From: Bryobacterales bacterium | Lineage (GTDB): Bacteria; Acidobacteriota; Terriglobia; Bryobacterales; Bryobacteraceae | Length of the DNA stretch: 64,000 nt | NCBI GenBank assembly: GCA_020854055.1 | Contig: JADZGD010000028.1 | Coordinates: 44,935-108,934, forward strand | Direction: 5' to 3' | Part shown: positions 51,201 to 58,363 of the stretch, one piece after another | Numbering within the stretch: position 1 is the stretch's first letter | Layout: the number at the start of each line of letters is the position of its first letter | Position numbers and translations under genes: made by a program | Notes under the pieces: model-generated | The model's input: the letters and a program-made list of their open reading frames with translations, nothing else | What the model was told of the DNA's origin: nothing | The model's database searches: none

Positions 51201-51327
51201 AGGGAACCGCGAGTCCGGTTGCATCGCGAACAACACCGGAAATTGTGCCCAAACCGGCGGTAGCCTGCCCGAAGGCGAGACTAGCGCCAACAACCGCGAT
51301 CAAACTCAGTAGCGAAATTTTCCTCAT
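48286..51327 (-). CDS. Oar-like TonB-dependent outer membrane receptor with carboxypeptidase-regulatory domain
   Basis: A 1013-residue outer membrane protein. Signal peptide at 1-20 (ISLLSLIAVVGASLAFGQ), then a carboxypeptidase regulatory-like beta sandwich (GTISGVVRDATGLAVPSAQV), a plug domain (QIQELPINGRRVDSFVLLTPGV, quoted in part) and a large beta barrel ending in an aromatic residue (SARFTF), as required for barrel assembly. No clear TonB box was identified. The start ATG 51325-51327 is preferred over a GTG two codons upstream. TATAAG at 51395-51390 may be its -10. A strong terminator follows, so it is monocistronic. Such receptors are highly expanded in acidobacteria; the substrate is unknown. 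Confidence 0.9.
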   Translation of the reverse strand: MRKISLLSLIAVVGASLAFGQATAGLGTISGVVRDATGLAVPSAQVTVVNESKGIRRMLTTNDAGIFSAPALMPASGYQVTVKVDGFATYDVKDVQLEVGQTMSLNVVLQVAQAATQVEVSGQAPVVEDTKTDVSQVVNQLQIQELPINGRRVDSFVLLTPGVTNDGFYGQVTFRGTNANNSFLTDGNDTTNSFFNENAGRTRISSQISQDAVQEFQVLSTSFTAEFGRASGGVVNTVTKSGSNSIHGTGYWFFRNQDFNARDRYALTNPDESRHQGGGSIGGPIKKDKLFYFFNTEVTRRDFPGVSSVVKPGVIDANSNWIGCGAPATPSQCAAANTVLQRFAAIVPRTVSQDLLFGKIDWRPNDRNSFSANINYLRWVSPNGIQTAAAYNNAALLGNNGTTTVRDRYGRLSWTAVPTNSTVNEARFGWFKDRQADDLTQSSIPSFGPVTLTVAGVSNLGIANYLPRINPSENRYQFADTFSWTVGRHALKFGMDVSNTEDYVYNLSNQYGTYTYNTVTAFAQDLTGNTGGKNYANFSQGLGNPALDFTTREWSFFAQDQFRITPKLTLNYGLRYEYSQLPQPTVANADYPQTGRIPGRNTNFAPRAGLAYAMNDKTVLRAGYGIYYARYPGGVLSTLLLQNATYQTSIYFSSASDIANKGPVFPGRLPANYAGTGSTSIYFADPNFRSPYSQQGDIAIERALAGDLGLTVSYLWTRGLQLYTNRDLNIGPAVGSYVFPIQDSSGNTVSAFATPGYLLANRVDPRYQRIYQMENGGQSWYNGLAVQLNKRFAKGFQSNVAYTWSHAIDENQSSATDSATVFQSYGVQSLYNGDYRRDKGSSALDQRHRLVWSFVAAPTFTRRDDAFSRFLVNNWQLSGITTLASARPVSGTIRIVDKAPYTGAAFNTTLNGLGANTRVPFWPINSQDIDQTYRLDARLSKILPFSERYRLVLNFEAFNVTNTPSNTGIRTEAYNLTGGVLKPSAGFGDGTSSAGYPDGTNVRRLQVSARFTF

Positions 51328-51535
51328 ACTCACCTATCTCTCATACGTGCCCGTTCGCCAGAAGCGACGGGACAAAATGACCCGCTTATCTTATAGTACT
51401 AAACTGGATTCAAAAAGATGGTTTCAAATTGAGCACCAGCCGAAGAAATTGTAGCCAGCCGTGAAGCGAATGCAAAATGAATTCGAACGAAGATTCGGGC
51501 AGTCGCGTTAGCGGACGAACATCGGCAACACGGCG

Positions 51536-52420
51536 TTACCCGCGAAGGTCGCGGAACGCCTCTTCGATCTCCGATTTGGCCTCTGGAGTTAACGGCGCCA
51601 GCGGCAGGCGGCACGGGCCGCCATAGTATCCGTTCAGATCCATCGCATACTTCAAGCCCGGGATGCCGTGCTTCACCGTCACCAGCCAGGAAGGCCGTCC
51701 GATCCGATTCTGCCAGTCCCTGGCGGCTTCGGTTTCCCGTGTACGGTGAGCCTCCCAGATGGCGATGGTCGAGTATGGCGCTGCATTTGCGTAAGCCAAT
51801 ACGGCGCCCACCGCGCCGACGGCGAACGATGGCCATAGCGTGGGGGCGGAACCGACCAGAACCTGGAATCCCGGCTTCACCTCGCGGAGCATCTGCATTA
51901 CCTTTTCGAGGCTTCCGGAACTCTCCTTGATGGCGATGATGTTTGGATGTTCCGACAGCCTGACCACGGCATCTACCGGTATATCCACCCCGGTAGCCTG
52001 GGGCCAGTTGTAAATCATCAGCGGAATTTTGGCCTGGTCCGCCACCGCGCGGAAGTACAGAGCCTGGGCAGCAGCATTGTTGACCAGGTTCTTGTAATAG
52101 TGCGGTGTGCGCACCATCGCCGCCTTGTAGCCGAGACCGGCGGCCTGGTTGGTCAGTTCCACTGTCTCGCGGACACTTTCCATGCCCGTGCCGGCCAGCA
52201 GCAGTTTATCCGGAGCAGCGTATTCGGCCACCCAGCCCCACAGCATGGTCTTCTCTTCGGCTGTGAGCATCACGCTCTCACCGGTGGAACCGCAAACGAC
52301 GTACCCGCTCAGCGCCGTGAGGTTCCACTTTTCCACGTTGTGGCGGACCTTGGACTTGTAAAGATCTCCATTGTGATCGAACGGGGTGGCGATCGGAGGA
52401 TAAATACCTTGCAGTTTCAT
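51536..52420 (-). CDS. DapA/NAL family aldolase (dihydrodipicolinate-synthase-like)
   Basis: A 294-residue class I (Schiff-base) aldolase. The lysine in IAIKESSG forms the imine with pyruvate, the Tyr in MIYNWPQA is the proton shuttle, and CGSTGES corresponds to the GTTGE loop of true dihydrodipicolinate synthase. Ser in place of the first Thr and the neighbours make 4-hydroxy-2-oxoglutarate, KDG or N-acetylneuraminate-type aldolase at least as likely as DapA. The sugar-acid possibilities cannot be separated by sequence alone. It is 73 nt upstream of the atpE stop in the opposite order and has a gap of ~200 nt to the TonB gene. Confidence 0.8.
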   Translation of the reverse strand: MKLQGIYPPIATPFDHNGDLYKSKVRHNVEKWNLTALSGYVVCGSTGESVMLTAEEKTMLWGWVAEYAAPDKLLLAGTGMESVRETVELTNQAAGLGYKAAMVRTPHYYKNLVNNAAAQALYFRAVADQAKIPLMIYNWPQATGVDIPVDAVVRLSEHPNIIAIKESSGSLEKVMQMLREVKPGFQVLVGSAPTLWPSFAVGAVGAVLAYANAAPYSTIAIWEAHRTRETEAARDWQNRIGRPSWLVTVKHGIPGLKYAMDLNGYYGGPCRLPLAPLTPEAKSEIEEAFRDLRG

Positions 52421-52493
52421 AAACCTGAATCAGGCAACGGGACCGGTTGCGGCCGGCCCCGCCACGATTCGCCATGCTAAGTGACGTTGTAAA

Positions 52494-52805
52494 CTACGAA
52501 ACCTTGGCGAAGATGATGACCAGCGTATACAGTGCCAGCGATTCGATCAGCGCCAGGCCGAGGATCAGGGCGAAGCGAATTGCCGCCGTGGCTCCGGGGT
52601 TGCGTGCCATTCCTTCGGCCGCGCCCGCCACCGCCTTGGCCTGTGCAATGCCGCAGACCGCCGATGCGATGGCCATGGAGAAGCCGGAGGTGATCACTAC
52701 CCACTTCTTCACTTCGTTCTGACCGGCGTCGGTTCCCTGGGCAAACATCGGCATCGCTACCAGGAACAGCACTGCCAGAAGCAGAAATACCTTTCGATTC
52801 ATCAT
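52494..52805 (-). CDS. atpE: ATP synthase F0 subunit c with N-terminal signal-like extension
   Basis: A 103-residue c-ring subunit. The C-terminal ~75 residues form the helical hairpin with polar loop GMARNPGAT and the ion-carrying Glu in LALIESLALYTL; the loop and helix fit the family. About 25 extra N-terminal residues (NRKVFLLLAVLFLVAMPMFAQ) look like a cleavable signal sequence; most c subunits lack one. Gln in GIAQAK plus Glu-Ser and a Tyr five residues later resemble part of a sodium-binding signature, without the threonine. ATG 52803-52805 follows AGGAG. Operon order is atpZ-atpI-atpB-atpE. Confidence 0.93.
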   Translation of the reverse strand: MMNRKVFLLLAVLFLVAMPMFAQGTDAGQNEVKKWVVITSGFSMAIASAVCGIAQAKAVAGAAEGMARNPGATAAIRFALILGLALIESLALYTLVIIFAKVS

Positions 52806-52913
52806 GGTGTTTCTCCTAATCGGAAATAAGTCGTTTCCAGGAGGTGGTCCCCGGCGACGCCTGGGGGAGTTGCCGGGCTCACACTGGAAACGGATAAAGC
52901 CTGTATGACTCCA

Positions 52914-53645
52914 TTAATGTTCGTGCGACACCGCACCAGCCACGTAAACCATGGTCAGCAGGGTGAAAATATAGGCCTGAAGCAACGATACGAAAACATG
53001 CAGTCCCATGAAGACGGCCGGCACAGCCACGGGAACCAGGCTGATAAATACCAGCGTCACCATCTCACCGGCGTACATGTTGGCGAAAAGCCGGATGGTG
53101 AGCGAAAGGGGACGCGCGAGGTGGCTGATGATCTCGATGGGAATCATAATCGGCGCCAGTGGCAGCGCCGGGCCGGTGAACTGGAGCAGGTACCGTCCGA
53201 TGCCTTGCTCCCGGAACCCCATCAGGTTGTAATAGAAAAAAGCCGCGATCGCGCAGCCGGCGGGAACATACGGGAACATGGTGGGCGATTCAAAAGTGGG
53301 GACAATGCCCAACAGGTTGGCGAACAGGATGAAAGTAAAAATAGTACCGAAGAAGGCGACGTACTTACTGCCATGGTGACCGACCACTTCGTCGGTTTGC
53401 TCCCGGATGAACTGGTAGATCAACTCGAAGGTGTGTTGCAGTTTACCGGGCCGGTCCATCGACAAGCGCGTTCGCAGCACAGTGAAAAGAGCCGCCAGCA
53501 GCAACACCACCAGAATCTGCATGGTGACGAAATTGGCCCACGGGCGATCCACGGGCGGACGCCCGATCAGCGACAGGAACCCGTTTCCCAATCCCGCCAG
53601 GTAGTCATTGAAAAGAGCGGTAAACCAGAGTTCATGTTCCGGCAT
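52914..53645 (-). CDS. atpB: ATP synthase F0 subunit a
   Basis: A 243-residue membrane protein forming the ion half-channels next to the c-ring. The essential arginine is in SLTIRLFANMYAGEM; the preceding IEIISHLARP and the C-terminal FVSLLQAYIFTLLTMVY helix are conserved. Its start overlaps the end of atpI by 14 nt. The b, delta and F1 subunit genes are not in the window. Confidence 0.95.
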   Translation of the reverse strand: MPEHELWFTALFNDYLAGLGNGFLSLIGRPPVDRPWANFVTMQILVVLLLAALFTVLRTRLSMDRPGKLQHTFELIYQFIREQTDEVVGHHGSKYVAFFGTIFTFILFANLLGIVPTFESPTMFPYVPAGCAIAAFFYYNLMGFREQGIGRYLLQFTGPALPLAPIMIPIEIISHLARPLSLTIRLFANMYAGEMVTLVFISLVPVAVPAVFMGLHVFVSLLQAYIFTLLTMVYVAGAVSHEH

Positions 53646-53994
53646 AGATAAGTTCGTACAGGATTTCGAACATCACCGCGCCGGCCACCACCAGAAACCC
53701 GGCAAGCGCCGCCACAGGACTGACCCCAAAGTACTTCACTATAGCATAGCCAAGAATCCCGAAAAGAAGATAGCGGCCTCCCAAAACGACCGCCAGGAGT
53801 TTGCCCGGCTTCCTGCCGTGGGGTCCTAATGCCTCCACCATCCGCACCATCCAGCGGAAGTTGAAGTAGGAGGCGGTTGATCCCAGTAGAAAGCTGCAAC
53901 CGGCCGTTATCCCGCCCACTCTCAAAGCCACCACCGCCCCGGCCAGAGCGAGCACCAGCATCCAGCGGTAAATGCGGCGAAGCTCAGTCTCCAC
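53632..53994 (-). CDS. atpI: ATP synthase subunit I (AtpI-like)
   Basis: A 120-residue protein with about four hydrophobic segments, in the position that AtpI, an assembly factor for the c-ring, holds in many atp operons. FNFRWMVRMVEALG and a GGRYLLFGILGYAIV segment are visible. Sequence conservation in this family is low, so position carries most of the weight. It overlaps atpB and atpZ by 14 and 11 nt. Confidence 0.8.
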   Translation of the reverse strand: METELRRIYRWMLVLALAGAVVALRVGGITAGCSFLLGSTASYFNFRWMVRMVEALGPHGRKPGKLLAVVLGGRYLLFGILGYAIVKYFGVSPVAALAGFLVVAGAVMFEILYELIYAGT

Positions 53995-54208
53995 GGCCGG
54001 TTGAATCCTTGGAAAGCTGCCGGATCAGTTCGATGAAGCCGGCTGCAATCCCAAACAGCAGAAAAACCAGATAAAGGAACCGGGTTTGGAAAAGTTTGTC
54101 GAGAAAGTAGCCGATGGCGTAGCCGATTAACGTGCACAGTGGCAACATCATCCCCAGCGAAAGGTAGTTCCCCATCATCCGCCAGGAATTTCGCTCGTCG
54201 CCGGCCAC
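53984..54208 (-). CDS. atpZ: AtpZ-like small F0F1-ATPase accessory protein
   Basis: A ~74-residue protein with two hydrophobic segments (YLSLGMMLPLCTLIGYAIGYFLD and FLYLVFLLFGIAAGFIELIR, each quoted within the limit by its ends LSLG..GYFLD and FLYL..FIELIR). It matches the AtpZ/AtpQ type preceding AtpI. GTG at 54206-54208 is chosen because it retains the tryptophan and 'G-x-Y' lead-in seen in relatives; ATG 54176-54178 is the alternative. In some bacteria AtpZ and AtpI form a magnesium/calcium-related membrane complex. Confidence 0.7.
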   Translation of the reverse strand: MAGDERNSWRMMGNYLSLGMMLPLCTLIGYAIGYFLDKLFQTRFLYLVFLLFGIAAGFIELIRQLSKDSTGRGD

Positions 54209-54245
54209 GGTACCCGTCCCGTCTCCGAGCGTAGCATGGTTGCCG

Positions 54246-54251
54246 TATAAT
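54246..54251 (+). promoter_or_regulatory. -10 element for the exported amidohydrolase (probably leaderless GTG)
   Basis: TATAAT ends 6 nt before GTG 54258, the start that gives a signal peptide. No Shine-Dalgarno lies between. It is about 40 nt from the divergent atpZ start. Confidence 0.55.
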
Positions 54252-54257
54252 CGCGGG

Positions 54258-56000
54258 GTGCCGTCGATTCGTATTCCACTGATAGCGGGGATGATTTGGG
54301 GATCATCCATGCTCTGCTCGCAACCGGCCGGCCTGCTTGTCACCAACGGTAGGATCGTGACCGTGGACCGGGAGTTTCGCATTGTCGAGGCTGCCGCGGT
54401 CAGCGGTGGACGTTTCATCGCCACCGGGACCACGGCCGAGATTCGGCGCCGGAAGGGGCCCGGAACGCAGGTGCTGGACCTCAAAGGGCGTACCGTGCTG
54501 CCGGGGTTGATCGACTCGCATGCCCACTCGGCCGATGCGGCAATGTATGAATGGGATCATCCGGTTCCCGATATGGAAACCGTTGCCGACGTGCTCGCTT
54601 ACATTCGAGCGCGGGCCGCCGTCACCCGCCCTGGTGACTGGATTGTGCTGACTCAGGTTTTCATTACACGGCTGCGCGATCAACGTTTTCCAACCAAGGC
54701 CGAGCTCGACGCCGCCGCGCCCCACAACCCGGTCTTCTTTGGCACCGGGCCGGATGCCAGCGTCAATTCGCTGGCGTTGAAGGTCAACCGCGTCGATCGT
54801 AATTTCCGGGTTCCCCAGGGAGAATCCGGCCGCGTGGAACGTGATGCCGCCGGCGAACCCACAGGAATTCTGCGCAAGTGCGAACGCTGGTTTAAAGTGA
54901 CAGAGCCGGGCCGGCGGCCCACGTTACAGGACCGCCGTAGCCAGTTGAAAAAACTGCTTGCCGATTACAACTCGGTGGGAATCACCAGTATTTCGGAGCG
55001 TGATCTGAGCCTGGATGAACTGGAAATTTACCGCGGACTGCGGCAGTCGGACGAATTGACCTGCCGCGTCTTCGTGATGCTCCATGTGGATTCGCAGGAC
55101 CCTATCGGGAAGATCGAAGCCCGGCTAAGCGCTGCCGCGCGCGATCCGCTTCATCAGTACGACAACATGCTATGGCTGCGCGGTATCAAGACTTATCTGG
55201 ACGGCGGCATGCTCACCGGTAGCGCTTACATGCTGGAGCCGTGGGGTGTGAGCCGGATCTATTCGATCAGTGATCCCACGTACCGCGGTATGCGGTATAT
55301 CGACCCACCGAAGCTTTACCGGATCGCCAGGCTGGCGCTTTCCATGGGCTTCCAGCCCACCTCGCACTCGGTGGGCGACGGCGCCGTTCAGGCGCTGGTG
55401 GATGCCTACGCGGAAGTGAACAACGAATTTCCGGTACGCGCCGGGCGCCCATGCATTTCGCACTCCAACTTCATGACCGAAGTCGCCATCGCGAAGATGA
55501 AACAGATCGGCATTGTGGCCGACCTTCAACCCGCGTGGCTCTATCTGGACGGAGCAACATTGCGCAAGCAGTTCGGGGAGCAGCGCACGCGGTTGTTTCA
55601 ACCCTATAAGACGCTTTTCGAATCGGGAGTCGTGGTGGGCGGCGGTTCGGACCACATGCAGAAGATCGGCAGCTTCCGGTCCATCAATCCGTACAACCCG
55701 TTCCTGGCCATGTGGACCACTCTCACCCGCCAGCCGCGCTGGACAGACAAGCCCCTTCATCCCGAACAGCGCATCACGCGGGAGCAGGCCATCCGCCTCT
55801 ACACCATCAACAACGCCTTTCTCACGTTTGAAGAGAAGGAAAAAGGATCGATTGAGGCCGGTAAGCTGGCCGATTTTATCGTGCTGGACCGGGATATTCT
55901 CTCCTGCCCGGTGGACCAGGTGAAGGATATCCAGGTGGAGGAGACGTGGTTGGGCGGCAAGAGGCTGTACTCGCGCCACCGTCCCGTTGGCGGCCATTGA
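54258..56000 (+). CDS. Exported amidohydrolase family protein (YtcJ-like)
   Basis: A 580-residue metal-dependent hydrolase of the amidohydrolase 3 group. The GTG at 54258 yields a leader IRIPLIAGMIWGSSMLCSQ. VLPGLIDSHAHSADA gives the first metal ligands (His-x-His), the later SHSVGDGAVQ and ISHSNFM regions supply others, and VVGGGSDHMQ carries the conserved aspartate near the end. GSIEAGKLADFIVLDRDI closes the family's outer beta domain. Bond cleaved is unknown (amide/ester). It is divergent from atpZ and 53 nt before the P1 peptidase. Confidence 0.87.
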   Translation: MPSIRIPLIAGMIWGSSMLCSQPAGLLVTNGRIVTVDREFRIVEAAAVSGGRFIATGTTAEIRRRKGPGTQVLDLKGRTVLPGLIDSHAHSADAAMYEWDHPVPDMETVADVLAYIRARAAVTRPGDWIVLTQVFITRLRDQRFPTKAELDAAAPHNPVFFGTGPDASVNSLALKVNRVDRNFRVPQGESGRVERDAAGEPTGILRKCERWFKVTEPGRRPTLQDRRSQLKKLLADYNSVGITSISERDLSLDELEIYRGLRQSDELTCRVFVMLHVDSQDPIGKIEARLSAAARDPLHQYDNMLWLRGIKTYLDGGMLTGSAYMLEPWGVSRIYSISDPTYRGMRYIDPPKLYRIARLALSMGFQPTSHSVGDGAVQALVDAYAEVNNEFPVRAGRPCISHSNFMTEVAIAKMKQIGIVADLQPAWLYLDGATLRKQFGEQRTRLFQPYKTLFESGVVVGGGSDHMQKIGSFRSINPYNPFLAMWTTLTRQPRWTDKPLHPEQRITREQAIRLYTINNAFLTFEEKEKGSIEAGKLADFIVLDRDILSCPVDQVKDIQVEETWLGGKRLYSRHRPVGGH

Positions 56001-56053
56001 CGGACGCTGAATCATCCCCTGGTCGAATGGATCATTTTTTCAAGGAGATTTTG

Positions 56054-57202
56054 ATGTCTTCTCGTCGGATGGCCGGCGCTTTTATACTGTCTGTTCTGTT
56101 CGGAGCCAGCCTGTTCGCGCAGGGCCGCAAGCCACGCGCGCGGGATCTCGGTGTCCCGTTCGATGGCACGCCGGGAGCGCTCAACGCCATTACGGATGTT
56201 GCGGGTGTTGAGGTCGGGTATGCCACGCTGATTCGAGGCGAGGACGTTCGGACCGGCGTAACGGCGGTTTTCCCACGCGGCAAGAATCCGCTGGCCAATG
56301 AAGTCTTCGCCAACTGGTTCTCGCAGAACGGCAACGGGGAGATGACCGGTACTACCTGGATTCGCGAATCGGGCTTCATGGCGGGTCCGGTGATGATTAC
56401 CAACACGCACAGCGTCGGTTTGGTTCGTGACTCCTACATTCGGTGGCAGGTGAAGCGAATGGCGGCGCTCCACCGGAACGTGACCTGGCTGCTGCCGGTG
56501 GTGGCGGAGACCTGGGACGGACGGCTCAACGACATCAACGGGTTTCATCTCGATCCCTCCGACGTGGCGCAGGCGCTGGAGAGCGCCAAGGGTGGAAAGG
56601 TGGCGGAGGGAAACGTCGGCGGCGGAACCGGGATGAACTGCTTCCAGTTCAAAGGTGGTACCGGGACGGCGTCCCGCAAGGCGGGCCCCTACACCGTTGG
56701 CGTGCTGGTGCAGTGCAACTGTGGACTGCGTGATCAACTGACCATCGCGGGTGTTCCGGTAGGGCGTGAGATTCCGCTCGAAAAGCCTCTGCCCCCGATC
56801 TCCGGGCTGCGGCGCGATCAGGAGGCCGGGTCGATCATCATCATCGTGGCGACCGACGCTCCGCTGGTTTCCAGCCAACTGGAGCGTCTGGCGCACCGCG
56901 CCACCATGGGATTGGCGCGTGCCGGGTCGATTTCCGGCAACGGCTCGGGCGATATCTTCCTTGCGTTCTCCACCGCCAATGATGGAGCGTCGCGTGAAGA
57001 CGGCGTGCAGGCGGTCCAGATGCTGCCCAATGCCGCCATGGACCCGCTGTTTGCGGCCACGGTGCAATCCACCGAGGAAGCCATCGTCAATGCGCTGGTA
57101 GCAGCGGAAACCATGACCGGTTATCGCGGCCAGACACTGGTTGCACTACCGCACGACCGGCTCCGGCAGGTGCTGAAGAAATATGGCCGGCTGAGTGAAT
57201 GA
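56054..57202 (+). CDS. Exported P1/DmpA-type aminopeptidase (S58, self-processing)
   Basis: A 382-residue S58 family peptidase. ATG 56054 with AAGGAGA six nt upstream begins a signal peptide (AGAFILSVLFGASLFAQ). The conserved body includes VEVGYATLI, GNVGGGTGMNCFQFKGGTGTASR and the autocleavage site Gly259-Ser260 in EAGSIIIIVATDAP; Ser260 would become the N-terminal nucleophile of the beta chain. NGSGDIFLAFST near 296-307 is also conserved. Relatives act as D-/beta-aminopeptidases. A role in peptide turnover outside the cytoplasm is plausible. Confidence 0.88.
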   Translation: MSSRRMAGAFILSVLFGASLFAQGRKPRARDLGVPFDGTPGALNAITDVAGVEVGYATLIRGEDVRTGVTAVFPRGKNPLANEVFANWFSQNGNGEMTGTTWIRESGFMAGPVMITNTHSVGLVRDSYIRWQVKRMAALHRNVTWLLPVVAETWDGRLNDINGFHLDPSDVAQALESAKGGKVAEGNVGGGTGMNCFQFKGGTGTASRKAGPYTVGVLVQCNCGLRDQLTIAGVPVGREIPLEKPLPPISGLRRDQEAGSIIIIVATDAPLVSSQLERLAHRATMGLARAGSISGNGSGDIFLAFSTANDGASREDGVQAVQMLPNAAMDPLFAATVQSTEEAIVNALVAAETMTGYRGQTLVALPHDRLRQVLKKYGRLSE

Positions 57203-57255
57203 TCGGGTGGCGCTTCCCGATTCGTTCGCCAGGCCGGACGGCGGTTCGTGGCCCG

Positions 57256-58326
57256 CTAGGCGGCCGGTTGCTGTTGTGTCAGGCAGTGCAGGGTGCCGAA
57301 GCCGAGCACCAGATCCACGGCGTGGATGCCGACCACGGTTCGATTCTTGAATAATTCGCCGAGAATTCCCAGCGCTACCCGATCGTTGGGGTGATTGAAC
57401 GTGGGCACGATCACCGCGTGATTCGAGATATAGAAGTTGGCGTAGCTGGCCGGCAGCCGGCCGCCGGCAAAGTACAGCGGTCCGGGCATCGGCAGCGCGA
57501 TCACCTCGGGTTTCGAGCCGTCTTCCAGCCGGAAGTCCTTCACCCGCTCCCAATTTTCGGCCAGCGCGTGGTGATTTTCATCGGCCGGGCTATCCTCGCG
57601 GATGAGCACCATGGTGGTGGGGTTGACAAAACGGCAGATGTCATCCACGTGGCCGTGGGTATCATCTCCAATAATTCCGCCGGGAAGCCAGAGTACGTTG
57701 GTCGCGCCCAGCCACTCGCCGAGCGCGATCTCGTATTCCCGGCGCGTCATTCCAGGATTACGCACCTGCGTTTCCGGATCGAGGTAGCACTCTTCGGTGG
57801 TAACGAGGGTGCCCCGTCCGTTGACGTCGATGCCGCCGCCCTCCAGAACAAACTCGCCATTCGCCGTTCGGGCGTTGAACAAACGCTTGCCCAGGTAGCG
57901 GGCGGCGATGCCGGGAATCCGCCGGTCCTTTTGCCAGTCCGGATACTTCGCCCAGGCATTGAAGTGGAGATGGACGATGGCTGTCTCGGCTCCTTCATCC
58001 GTTTCGCGCCGGACAAACAGTGGTCCGCTGTCGCGCGTCCAGCCGCGGTTGGTGGAGTGGATGATGAATTCGACGCGGTCCACCGGCGCCGCGGCTCGTG
58101 CCAGATATTGCTGCGCCGAAGCGGCTTCGGCTTTGGACCGCACCAACATTCGCACCTTTTCGCCCGGCGCGATCCAGCGCACCATCTCGCCGTACACCCA
58201 GCGGATGGTGTCGAGTTTTCCGGGCCAGTCGGTGGGGTTGTGCGGCCAGCCGAGCCAGGTTGCTTCGTGCGCATCCCACTCGGCGGGCATCGTGAAGCCG
58301 AGCGGCGCTGGGGTTTCGATAGACAT
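57256..58326 (-). CDS. aguA: Agmatine deiminase / peptidyl-arginine deiminase family protein
   Basis: A 356-residue guanidino-group-modifying enzyme. TMPAEWDAHEATWLGWP opens the typical propeller; NRGWTRDSGPLF, LEGGGIDVNGRGTLVTTEECYL, DDTHGHVDDICRF (key His and Asp) and the C-terminal catalytic cysteine in FGTLHCLTQQQP are all present. In its best-known form it converts agmatine to N-carbamoylputrescine, and it lies next to two other polyamine-type enzymes. No N-carbamoylputrescine amidohydrolase is in the window. No signal peptide. Confidence 0.9.
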   Translation of the reverse strand: MSIETPAPLGFTMPAEWDAHEATWLGWPHNPTDWPGKLDTIRWVYGEMVRWIAPGEKVRMLVRSKAEAASAQQYLARAAAPVDRVEFIIHSTNRGWTRDSGPLFVRRETDEGAETAIVHLHFNAWAKYPDWQKDRRIPGIAARYLGKRLFNARTANGEFVLEGGGIDVNGRGTLVTTEECYLDPETQVRNPGMTRREYEIALGEWLGATNVLWLPGGIIGDDTHGHVDDICRFVNPTTMVLIREDSPADENHHALAENWERVKDFRLEDGSKPEVIALPMPGPLYFAGGRLPASYANFYISNHAVIVPTFNHPNDRVALGILGELFKNRTVVGIHAVDLVLGFGTLHCLTQQQPAA

Positions 58327-58363
58327 GTATAAATTTGAGGATAGTAGATGGTGGAGGTGCCAG

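Noticed and set aside
51536..52420. Calling the aldolase true dihydrodipicolinate synthase to pair with dapF
   Set aside because: The loop is GSTGE rather than GTTGE, and it is 20 kb from dapF in an unrelated context.
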